A stretch of 26,673 nucleotides of DNA from CAYTCZ01 sp964436315. GTDB taxonomy: Bacteria; Actinomycetota; Thermoleophilia; Gaiellales; Gaiellaceae. Positions 14,377 through 21,111 of this stretch are shown one piece after another; the stretch's first letter is position 1, and each line of letters opens with the position of its first letter. The notes under the pieces were generated by a model. The model searched no databases. It saw nothing but the letters and a program-made list of their open reading frames with translations, and was not told the origin of the DNA. A program made the position numbers and the translations under genes. The DNA lies in contig CAYTCZ010000052.1 in assembly GCA_964436315.1 (NCBI GenBank), positions 1 through 26,673 on the forward strand, written 5' to 3'.

Positions 14377-15096
14377 ATGTTCATTGCCGGCAACTGGAAG
14401 ATGTTCAAGAACGCGACTGAGGCTGCCGACTTTGTCCGCGAGCTCGATGACCAGCTCGGCGATCCAGCGGTTCAGGTTGGCGTTGGCCCACCTTTTACGT
14501 CCCTGGCCGCCGTACAGGCGGTGCTCGGCGGATCCGCCCTAAGGGTCTACGCTCAGAACGTCCACTGGGCTGCAGACGGTGCGTACACGGGAGAGATCTC
14601 GACGGGAATGCTCCTGGATCTCGGCGTTGATGGAGCGATCACCGGGCACTCCGAACGCCGCCAGTGCTTCGGCGAGACGGACGAAGGCGTGGCGAAACGA
14701 ACTCGCGCCGCGCTGGACGCAGGGCTCGCTGTGATTGCCTGCGTCGGCGAGTTGGAGGAGGAGCGGGATGCCGGCCGGACCGAGGAAGTTCTCGCGAGGC
14801 AGGTTTCGGCGATCGCCGATGTTGTCGAAGACACGAACGGCCTGGTCGTCGCGTACGAGCCCGTTTGGGCGATCGGGACCGGCAAGACCGCGACGCCCGA
14901 AATCGCCCAGGAGGCGCACGCGTTCGTCAAGGGGATCTTGGACGTCTCGGTGCTGTACGGGGGTTCGGTGAAACCAGAAAACGCGTTCGATCTCCTCTCG
15001 CAGCCAGATGTCGACGGAGCTCTCGTCGGCGGTGCCTCACTGGATGTCGCCTCCTTCGTCGAGATATGCCGGCAAGGCGCACGTACCCGCTCGTAG
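14377..15096 (+). CDS. tpiA: Triosephosphate isomerase
   Basis: Interconverts dihydroxyacetone phosphate and glyceraldehyde 3-phosphate. The 239-residue protein has the catalytic Lys8 (GNWKM), His91 (GHSERR) and Glu161 (AYEPVWAIGTG), the flexible phosphate loop AIGTGKTAT, and the YGGSVKPEN and ALVGGASL phosphate-binding segments. It is about 10-12 residues shorter than normal: the stretch between HAFVKGIL and VLYGGSV, normally a helix plus linker, is shortened. The frame is open further upstream into pgk, but ATG 14377 matches the family start and has a purine-rich GAGGGAAGG just before it. Its last 31 bases overlap the start of gpmI, indicating one translation-coupled operon. Confidence 0.97.
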   Translation: MFIAGNWKMFKNATEAADFVRELDDQLGDPAVQVGVGPPFTSLAAVQAVLGGSALRVYAQNVHWAADGAYTGEISTGMLLDLGVDGAITGHSERRQCFGETDEGVAKRTRAALDAGLAVIACVGELEEERDAGRTEEVLARQVSAIADVVEDTNGLVVAYEPVWAIGTGKTATPEIAQEAHAFVKGILDVSVLYGGSVKPENAFDLLSQPDVDGALVGGASLDVASFVEICRQGARTRS

Positions 15097-16547
15097 CGCT
15101 CGTCATCCTCGACGGCTGGGGGCTTGCTCCGCCGGGTCCAGGAAACGCCATCGAGCTCGCCGAGACTCGTACGTTCGACGAGCTCTGGGAGAGACATCCG
15201 ACGACCACTCTGTCGGCTTCGGGCGAGGACGTCGGCCTTCCGCCGGGGCAGATGGGGAACTCGGAGGTCGGGCATCTCAATATCGGTGCAGGTCGTGTCG
15301 TTGACCAGGACTTCCTTCGAATCACCCACGCGATTCAGAACGGGACGTTCTTCAGTGAGCAGGCCCTGTCCTCGGCTTTCGCCAGGGCGCGTGAACGATC
15401 CGGCAACGTGCACCTCATGGGGCTCGTTTCTTACGGAGGTGTGCACTCGCACATCGATCACCTGCGGGCACTGGTCGAGCTCTCTCGACGCGAGGAAATG
15501 GCGGACCGCACCTATGTGCATGCATTCACCGACGGTCGAGACGTCTCGCCGACTGCGTCTGTGAGCGACCTCGCCGAACTCGTCGACGAAGGAACGCAGA
15601 TCGCGACCGTTGTGGGCCGCTACTACGCGATGGACCGTGACAAACGATGGCAGCGGACGGATCGGGCACTCCAGGCGATCATCGACGGGGTCGGCGAGGC
15701 GGACGAGGATCCGGTCGCCTCCGTCCGGGCCAGCTACGACGCCGGGATCACCGATGAGTTCATCGAACCGATCATCCTGGCCGGGCCCCGATTGAGTGAG
15801 CGCGACAGCGTCATCTTCTTCAACTTCCGTCCTGATCGCGCTCGGCAGCTTTGCGAGCGTCTCATTGAACGCGGCTTTGATCTCACGACGATGACGAGCT
15901 ACCGCGCCGATTTCGGGTGCCCGGTCGCGTTCGAGGAGCACGACGTGGATGAGGGCATGGCCGAGGTGCTGTCGGAGCGTGGAATCCGCCAGCTTCATGC
16001 CGCGGAGACCGAGAAGTACCCGCACGTGACGTACTTCTTCAACGGCGGGCATGAGGAGAAGTGGGAGGGAGAGGTTCGGATCCTCGTTCCATCTCCTCGG
16101 GACGTACCCACCTACGACCACCGCCCCGAAATGTCGGCGCCCGAACTGACCCGCGAGTTCGTCGAAGAGGTCGGCAACGACTACGGCTTCGCAATTCTTA
16201 ACTTTGCGAATCCCGATATGGTCGGCCACACCGGCGTGATTCCCGCTGTGGTGAAGGCCGTGGAGACCGTCGATCGTTGCCTGCGGAAAGTTGTCGACGC
16301 GGTTCACACCGTGGGCGGAGTGTGTGTCATCACCGCGGACCATGGAAACGCCGAAGAAGAGCTACAAACGGACGGAAGTCCGCACACTGCCCACACCACG
16401 AATCCCGTTCCGCTGATCATCACGGTCGATGACGGAGAGCTGGCCGAAGGTGGGCGACTCGCAGACCTCATTCCCACCTGCCTCGCCCTGATGGACATTC
16501 CGCCGTCAGATTTGATGACGGGTCGGGACCTGCTCAGTTCTCCTTAA
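15066..16547 (+). CDS. gpmI: 2,3-bisphosphoglycerate-independent phosphoglycerate mutase
   Basis: Interconverts 3- and 2-phosphoglycerate using manganese and a phosphoserine intermediate. The 493-residue protein belongs to the alkaline-phosphatase superfamily and shows Asp16 (LVILDGWG), the nucleophile Ser66 in GQMGNSEVGHLNIGAGR, SYGGVHSHIDHL, HAFTDGRDVSP, FFNFRPDRARQL, NFANPDMVGHTG and ITADHGNAEE, which contribute the two metal sites. Length is slightly below the usual 510. The ATG at 15066 lies inside the tpiA gene (31-base overlap) and matches the family start; the frame is open upstream but reads as shadow sequence. It is the third gene of the glycolytic run, taking the place often held by secG after tpiA in other Gram-positives. 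Confidence 0.97.
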   Translation: MPARRTYPLVALVILDGWGLAPPGPGNAIELAETRTFDELWERHPTTTLSASGEDVGLPPGQMGNSEVGHLNIGAGRVVDQDFLRITHAIQNGTFFSEQALSSAFARARERSGNVHLMGLVSYGGVHSHIDHLRALVELSRREEMADRTYVHAFTDGRDVSPTASVSDLAELVDEGTQIATVVGRYYAMDRDKRWQRTDRALQAIIDGVGEADEDPVASVRASYDAGITDEFIEPIILAGPRLSERDSVIFFNFRPDRARQLCERLIERGFDLTTMTSYRADFGCPVAFEEHDVDEGMAEVLSERGIRQLHAAETEKYPHVTYFFNGGHEEKWEGEVRILVPSPRDVPTYDHRPEMSAPELTREFVEEVGNDYGFAILNFANPDMVGHTGVIPAVVKAVETVDRCLRKVVDAVHTVGGVCVITADHGNAEEELQTDGSPHTAHTTNPVPLIITVDDGELAEGGRLADLIPTCLALMDIPPSDLMTGRDLLSSP

Positions 16548-16572
16548 CCGGCGAAAAATTGCCGGCTATACT
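16544..16572 (+). promoter_or_regulatory. Candidate promoter of the ECF sigma factor gene
   Basis: TTAACC (16544-16549) and TATACT (16567-16572) are separated by 17 bases, close to the housekeeping consensus. Transcription would start near 16579, immediately before GGAGG at 16580-16584 and the GTG at 16597, giving a very short leader. The -35 element overlaps the gpmI stop codon. Confidence 0.5.
16548..16565. promoter_or_regulatory. Short inverted repeat inside the promoter spacer (candidate operator)
   Basis: CCGGC and GCCGG flank an eight-base A/T-rich loop (GAAAAATT) exactly between the -35 and -10 elements of the sigma gene promoter. It could be an operator, or a weak terminator-like stem for gpmI. 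Short stems of this size occur by chance in GC-rich DNA. Confidence 0.25.
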
Positions 16573-16596
16573 CGCCCCCGGAGGTTCCGGACACAG

Positions 16597-17196
16597 GTGC
16601 CGCTGCCCCAGCCCGACCCGGCGATTATCCGCAGAGCTCAGCGGGGGGACGATCGCGCCTACTCGATCATTGTTCGGACCTATGAGGTGCCGGTGTTCAA
16701 CTATGTCCTTCGCATGGTCAACGACCGGGCGCTTGCGGAGGATCTGACCCAGGAGATCTTCCTCCGCGTCTACCAGTCGATCGGCGGTTTCTCGCAGCGC
16801 TGCCGCTTCACGACCTGGCTGTTCCAGGTGGCGAAGAACCGTGTCCTGGACGAGCTTCGCGCCCGCGAGCGCCGCCCGGTCGCCGCGGTGCCGACCGAAG
16901 AGATGCCGGTGCTCGAGGTCCTCGATGCTCCCGTCGAGCGAGTCGAGCTCATCGAGGCAGCCTGGCGAGCGATCGGGGGTCTGAACCCCGATCTCAAGAT
17001 GGCGCTCCTCCTCCGAGACGTGGTCGGGCTCTCCTATACGGAGATTGCCGACACGTTGGAGATCACGCTTGCGACGGTAAAGTGGCGAATCTACAAGGCA
17101 CGGGAGGAAGTCCAGCTCGCGATGGTCCGCGAGGGCGTTGCAGAGCTGCCTGAAGCCGAGCCCGCCGCCGTGCCGCTTCCGCGCCGGTCTCGCTAG
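16597..17196 (+). CDS. RNA polymerase sigma factor, ECF subfamily
   Basis: ECF sigma factors redirect RNA polymerase to small stress or envelope regulons. The 199-residue protein has region 2 (about 20-90), including YVLRMVNDRALAEDLTQEIFLRVYQSIGGF and the WLFQVAKNRVLDELR segment, and region 4 (about 120-180) with the helix-turn-helix GLSYTEIADTLEITLATVKWRIYKAREEV. A short Pro/Ala/Glu-rich tail follows. The GTG start at 16597 has GGAGG twelve bases upstream. No zinc-binding anti-sigma factor gene follows, as the next gene is convergent, so control is either at transcription or by a distant anti-sigma factor. It follows gpmI by 49 bases and has its own candidate promoter. Confidence 0.93.
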   Translation: MPLPQPDPAIIRRAQRGDDRAYSIIVRTYEVPVFNYVLRMVNDRALAEDLTQEIFLRVYQSIGGFSQRCRFTTWLFQVAKNRVLDELRARERRPVAAVPTEEMPVLEVLDAPVERVELIEAAWRAIGGLNPDLKMALLLRDVVGLSYTEIADTLEITLATVKWRIYKAREEVQLAMVREGVAELPEAEPAAVPLPRRSR

Positions 17197-17216
17197 CCAG
17201 CGCGGACCACCTCGAA

Positions 17217-17948
17217 TCAGACGCCGTGCTGTAGACGCATGGCGAGGGATTCCGGAAGGCCTTCAAAGCGAATCTCGGCCTGCGTTTGCTCGATGTCGTA
17301 GTCGACGCGGCGGAACGAGGCGTGCCCGCGCTCGGTGTCGAGGAGCAGGTAGGCCGCGCGAGGATCCCCGTCTCGCGGTTGGCCGACGGAGCCCGGATTC
17401 AAGAGCCAGCGAACGTTGTCGTCGACGTCGAGCTCGACCCCTCCCGGAGCCAGGCCTCCCTCCACTCCCGAGTCGACGAGTGCCAACGCGAGCGCCACGT
17501 GACTATGGCCAACGAGAATGAGTGGCCACTCTGTTCCATTGAACGCTGCGAGCGCTGCCTCGGGAGAGAGCACGTACTCCCAGACAGGATCGCGGGGACT
17601 CGCGTGGTACATCCCGATCCCGCCACTGTCCGCTTGGGGCTCGAGGCCGCTCAAGAAGTCGGCGGCTTCCGGTGAGAGGTGCTCGGATGTCCATCGGGCG
17701 CTGTGCGCAGCATCGGAGGTAAAGATGCTCAGATCGACCTTGCCGATGACCGCAAGGTCGTGATTTCCCACGAGGCAGAGCTGCACGGCTTCAGCAACCC
17801 GCTTGCAGCACTGATTCGGGCGAGGTCCGTACCCTACGAGGTCCCCAAGGCACCACACGGCATCGGGCTCTTCCGACTGGACGTCGGCAAGCACAGCCTC
17901 GAGGGCGTGGAGATTTCCGTGGACGTCAGAGAGCACCGCGACTCGCAT
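17217..17948 (-). CDS. Calcineurin-like metallophosphoesterase (YfcE-like)
   Basis: The 243-residue protein has all five metallophosphoesterase motifs: SDVHGN (7-12), GDLVGYGP (about 35-42), GNHD (about 61-64), the GHSH metal site and NPGSVGQPRDGDPRAAY. These hold a two-metal centre that hydrolyses phosphoesters. The family contains phosphodiesterases, nucleotide phosphatases and protein phosphatases, so the natural substrate is unknown; the NPGSVGQPRDGDP wording is typical of small stand-alone bacterial enzymes of the YfcE/MJ0936 group. The ATG at 17948 lies within the start region of the divergent M48 gene. It converges with the sigma factor gene, leaving a 20-base gap. Confidence 0.93.
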   Translation of the reverse strand: MRVAVLSDVHGNLHALEAVLADVQSEEPDAVWCLGDLVGYGPRPNQCCKRVAEAVQLCLVGNHDLAVIGKVDLSIFTSDAAHSARWTSEHLSPEAADFLSGLEPQADSGGIGMYHASPRDPVWEYVLSPEAALAAFNGTEWPLILVGHSHVALALALVDSGVEGGLAPGGVELDVDDNVRWLLNPGSVGQPRDGDPRAAYLLLDTERGHASFRRVDYDIEQTQAEIRFEGLPESLAMRLQHGV

Positions 17949-19187
17949 TGGAACCGGGCAACGCTATCGAAGCTCGCTCTGCTCGGCGGGCTCGCTGCGG
18001 TCTGGGTTGCGGCCGGCGTCGTGCTCTGGCCCACAGACGTGCCGAGCCTCGACCTTCCCGAACTCGACGAGGGGGAGTTCTTCACAGAAGCGGCGCTCGA
18101 GCGGAGCGCGGACTACAGGGCGCTGACCAGACCGCTCTGGGTTGCGCGGACGGTCGTCGAAATCGTCGTCCTCGGTGTGTTGATCTGGCAGTCCGGCCGC
18201 ATCGCACGGCGGCTCCAGAGCCGTGTCAAAGGGCGTGTGCGAACCGGGATGCTGTTCGCCCTCCTCGCGGTCTTCGCCGCTTGGCTGGCCGTCTTGCCGG
18301 TCGCGGCGCTGTCGCACTGGTGGCGGCGCCGTTTCGATCTCTCCGAGCAGGCCTATGGGGCGTGGCTGGGAGATCAAGCGCTCTCGCTGCTCGTTCGGGC
18401 CGTGATCATCGCGTTGGTCGTGGGCGGAGTGATCGCCCTCGCCGCGTGGCTTGGACGACGCTGGTGGATCGCGATGGCACCAATCGTCGCAGCCGCCGGC
18501 TTCGTGTTCATCCTCATCCAGCCCCTCGTGATACAGCCGCTCTTCAATCGATTCGAACCGCTCACCGATGAGGCGTTGGTCTCCCAGATAGAGGGGGCCG
18601 GCCGAGCACTCGGCGTCGAGGTTACGTCCGTCGAGGTTGCGGATGCCTCGCGGCGGACGACGACCGCGAACGCCCTCGTGGCCGGCATCGGGCCCACCGC
18701 GAAGGTCGTGCTCTTCGACACACTCCTCGACGGCCGGTTCACGTCGGCCGAGATCGTCTGGATCTCTGCGCACGAGCTCGCTCACCAGGCGCGTGCTCAC
18801 TTATGGAAAGGGGGAGCCTGGTTCGCGCTTCTGGCGATTCCGGCCGTCTACATCCTCTACCGGGTCACCGAGCGGTTCGGAGGAGCGCAGAACCCACGAC
18901 TCGTTCCGCTCGGGCTCCTCGTGGTCCTGCTGTTCTTTCTTGTGACGCTGCCGTTTCAACAATTCCTCTCGCGCCGCTATGAGGCCGAGGCAGATTGGCT
19001 GGCCCTGAGGGCGACGGGAGACCCAGCTGCCGCGGTCTCGACGGCCCGGCGCTTCTCGACGACCGCGCTCGGCGATCCCACACCGCCGGGATGGGTGAGG
19101 TTTTGGCTCCGTACGCACCCTACGACGATGGAGCGGATCGCAATGGCGGTCGTTTTCGGAGACCGCGAAACTGACGCGAGTGGATGA
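17919..19187 (+). CDS. M48-family membrane metalloprotease (Ste24/CAAX protease 1-like)
   Basis: A zinc protease embedded in the cytoplasmic membrane. From GTG 17919 the product is 422 residues with several hydrophobic segments (ALLGGLAAVWVAAGVVLW; VVEIVVLGVLIW; MLFALLAVFAAWLAVLPVAAL; LLVRAVIIALVVGGVIALAAWL; IVAAAGFVFILIQPLVI), then the zinc motif HELAH and a later EAEAD third-ligand motif (RRYEAEADWLALRATG), with two more hydrophobic segments between them (FALLAIPAVYILY and LGLLVVLLFFLVTLPF). This is the Ste24 layout. The frame is open to 17679, but that upstream part is shadow of the metallophosphoesterase. GTG 17919 was preferred because GGAG lies six bases upstream; GTG 17907 or a start near 17979 is possible. 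Substrates are unknown; the family handles membrane-protein quality control or prenylated peptides. Confidence 0.88.
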   Translation: MDVREHRDSHWNRATLSKLALLGGLAAVWVAAGVVLWPTDVPSLDLPELDEGEFFTEAALERSADYRALTRPLWVARTVVEIVVLGVLIWQSGRIARRLQSRVKGRVRTGMLFALLAVFAAWLAVLPVAALSHWWRRRFDLSEQAYGAWLGDQALSLLVRAVIIALVVGGVIALAAWLGRRWWIAMAPIVAAAGFVFILIQPLVIQPLFNRFEPLTDEALVSQIEGAGRALGVEVTSVEVADASRRTTTANALVAGIGPTAKVVLFDTLLDGRFTSAEIVWISAHELAHQARAHLWKGGAWFALLAIPAVYILYRVTERFGGAQNPRLVPLGLLVVLLFFLVTLPFQQFLSRRYEAEADWLALRATGDPAAAVSTARRFSTTALGDPTPPGWVRFWLRTHPTTMERIAMAVVFGDRETDASG

Positions 19188-19240
19188 GCAGAGCTCGAAC
19201 TACCGCGGCTCGACTACGCGACCGCCACGATTCGCTGCGA

Positions 19241-19543
19241 TCAGCCCTCTGATTCGGGAAGGTTCCGAATCCCTTCCCGCGTCTGGTACTTCGACCAACT
19301 GTCGGCGAGGGCGTCGATGAGTTCCTTCATGAAGAGGGGTGAGAGGTTCACGCGAGACACGACGACCCCCGGGACGTCTCCCTCCTCGACCTCGTGGTCG
19401 ATCCGGGCGAAGGTGATCGTGAACTCGTAGTCGGAAAAGCTAACGTTCGCGAAGTTCGCGTACACGCCCGCGAGTTGCTCGCCTTCCATGTGGATGTTGA
19501 GGTGACGCTCCTGGGCTTCGTCGTCCACAGTCCTACGATACAT
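19241..19543 (-). CDS. DUF3467-family protein
   Basis: The 100-residue product from ATG 19543 matches the DUF3467 pattern: GVYANFANVSFSDYEFTITFARID (about 26-49), then VVVSRVNLSPLFMKELIDALADSWSKYQ (about 59-86). The family is small, soluble and of unknown function; proteins of this kind are found widely in bacteria and some archaea. A longer reading is open to GTG 19591, but its extra 16 residues are not family-like, so the internal ATG was chosen. That ATG and the argS ATG share two bases of one CATG palindrome on opposite strands. No promoter was recognised. Confidence 0.85.
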   Translation of the reverse strand: MYRRTVDDEAQERHLNIHMEGEQLAGVYANFANVSFSDYEFTITFARIDHEVEEGDVPGVVVSRVNLSPLFMKELIDALADSWSKYQTREGIRNLPESEG

Positions 19544-21095
19544 GGGTCGTGACAAAGGGCCGAGCAGAGGAGCGGGAACGGGCTTGACCACTGCACTCGA
19601 ACGAGTGGCCGACCGGCTGACCGAGGCAGCTGGCGTCGATGTCGAACTCGAGCGTCCAGGCCAGGCCGCACACGGCGACTACGCGACGAACGTCGCCCTT
19701 CGTGTCGCCCCCAAGCGAGGTGTTGCGCCGATGGATGTCGCGGAGGAGCTTGCGGTGACCGCCCAAGGTCTGACCGGGGTGGAGTCGGCCTCGGCCGCGC
19801 CGCCCGGCTTCGTCAACCTCGTCATGAACCAACAGTGGTACAGCGACGCCCTCGCTGAAATCCTGTCGGCTGGTCGGGACTACGGGGCCAGATCTGCCAC
19901 CTATCCGGAGGCCGTCCAGGTCGAGCTTGTCTCGGCAAATCCGACCGGGCCGGTGACCGTCGCCTCGGCACGCAACGGCGCCTACGGAGACTCGGTGGCG
20001 AGGCTCCTCGAGTTCGCCGGCCATCGCGTCGAACGGGAGTACTACGTCAACGACCTGGGGGAGCAGATCGATCGCTTTCGGGAATCCGTCGCGGCGCGCT
20101 CGCGAGGCGAGGAACCACCCGAACAGGGGTATCACGGCGCCTACGTGGCCGACATCGCCGCAGCCGGTGGTGATCCTGTCGAGCAGATGACGCGCGAGAT
20201 CGCAGCCTCGCTGGAGCGGTTCCGTATCGAGGTCGACAGCTGGGTCCGGCAGAGCGAAGTCGAGGCCGACCTCGCTGACGTGCTCGAGGCTCTCCCTCTC
20301 TTCGAAGAGGAAGGCGCGCGCTGGCTTCGCACCACCGACTGGGGCGATGACAAGGACCGAGTTCTGATTCGATCAGATGGGCGTCCAACGTACTTCGCGG
20401 CCGACGCCGCGTACATTCGCCACAAGTACGACCGTGACTTCGATCGGCTGATCTACGTTCTTGGCGCGGATCATCATGGCTACGTCAAACGTCTCAAGGC
20501 GCTCGCCGCTGCATTTGGCCAAGATCCGGACACCGTCGAGGTGCTCATCTACCAGCTCGTGCAGGTGACCGAGCAGGGGGAGGCCCGCAAGGTCTCCAAG
20601 CGACGTGGGGACGTGGTTTTGCTCGACGAGTTGGTCGACGAGATCGGAATCGATGCCGCGCGGTGGTTTCTCGTCATGCGGGGACACGACCAGGCGATTG
20701 ACATCGATATCGACCTCGCCCGAGAGCACAGCGAGAAGAATCCGGTCTTCTACGTCCAGTACGCGCACGCGCGGATCGCCGGAATCATCCGGAACTGTGC
20801 GGGAGCCGAGCTCTCTGCCGAGCCGCCGTCGGCACTCGCTTCAGAGGAGCGCGATCTGATCAAGCGGCTGGCCGAATTCCCGGGTGTCGTCGCCGAAGCG
20901 ACGGAGCGGAGAGGCCCCCACGCGATCCCGACGTATGCGATTCGCGTCGCGGACGACTACCACCGTTTCTACCACCACCATCGCGTACTCGGGAGCGATG
21001 CCCAAGCGTTCCGGCTCGGGTTGTGCCGGGCGACGCAAGATGTGATCGCTCGTTGCCTCGACCTCATCGGTGTGGAGGCACCCGAACGAATGTAG
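19542..21095 (+). CDS. argS: Arginyl-tRNA synthetase with an altered HIGH motif
   Basis: Charges tRNA-Arg with arginine. The 517-residue protein has the N-terminal additional domain (HGDYATNVAL near 44-53), the class I catalytic core starting VELVSANPTGP (127-137), REYYVNDLGEQIDRF, YFAADAAYIRHKYDRDFDRLIYVLGADHHGYVKRL, the KMSKS loop in the form KVSKR (350-354), and a DALR anticodon-binding domain (FYVQYAHARIAGIIRN onward). The block that normally reads HVGHAR after NPTGP is TVASAR (139-144), so the HIGH signature is lost. I recall this variant in other Thermoleophilia-like ArgS sequences, which would make it lineage-specific, not decay. The start may be ATG 19542 or TTG 19584, the latter preceded by AGAGGAG. 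It converges on the hydrolase gene. Confidence 0.93.
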   Translation: MGRDKGPSRGAGTGLTTALERVADRLTEAAGVDVELERPGQAAHGDYATNVALRVAPKRGVAPMDVAEELAVTAQGLTGVESASAAPPGFVNLVMNQQWYSDALAEILSAGRDYGARSATYPEAVQVELVSANPTGPVTVASARNGAYGDSVARLLEFAGHRVEREYYVNDLGEQIDRFRESVAARSRGEEPPEQGYHGAYVADIAAAGGDPVEQMTREIAASLERFRIEVDSWVRQSEVEADLADVLEALPLFEEEGARWLRTTDWGDDKDRVLIRSDGRPTYFAADAAYIRHKYDRDFDRLIYVLGADHHGYVKRLKALAAAFGQDPDTVEVLIYQLVQVTEQGEARKVSKRRGDVVLLDELVDEIGIDAARWFLVMRGHDQAIDIDIDLAREHSEKNPVFYVQYAHARIAGIIRNCAGAELSAEPPSALASEERDLIKRLAEFPGVVAEATERRGPHAIPTYAIRVADDYHRFYHHHRVLGSDAQAFRLGLCRATQDVIARCLDLIGVEAPERM

Positions 21096-21111
21096 CCTCT
21101 CGGGGGCGCCG

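Noticed and set aside
13215..14408. A 397-residue minus-strand open frame opposite pgk
   Set aside because: Shadow of pgk; low-complexity Arg/Glu/Asp-rich composition and no family resemblance.
14553..16343. A 596-residue open frame on the minus strand antisense to tpiA and gpmI
   Set aside because: It lies opposite two certain enzymes, has no recognisable domain, and such long antisense frames are expected in GC-rich codon-biased DNA.
17679..17918. Upstream extension of the M48 frame to 17679
   Set aside because: It overlaps the metallophosphoesterase core antisense and does not look like a membrane-protease N-terminus.
17964..18800. A 278-residue minus-strand open frame opposite the M48 protease
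   Set aside because: Shadow frame; the plus strand carries HELAH and membrane helices in the expected order.
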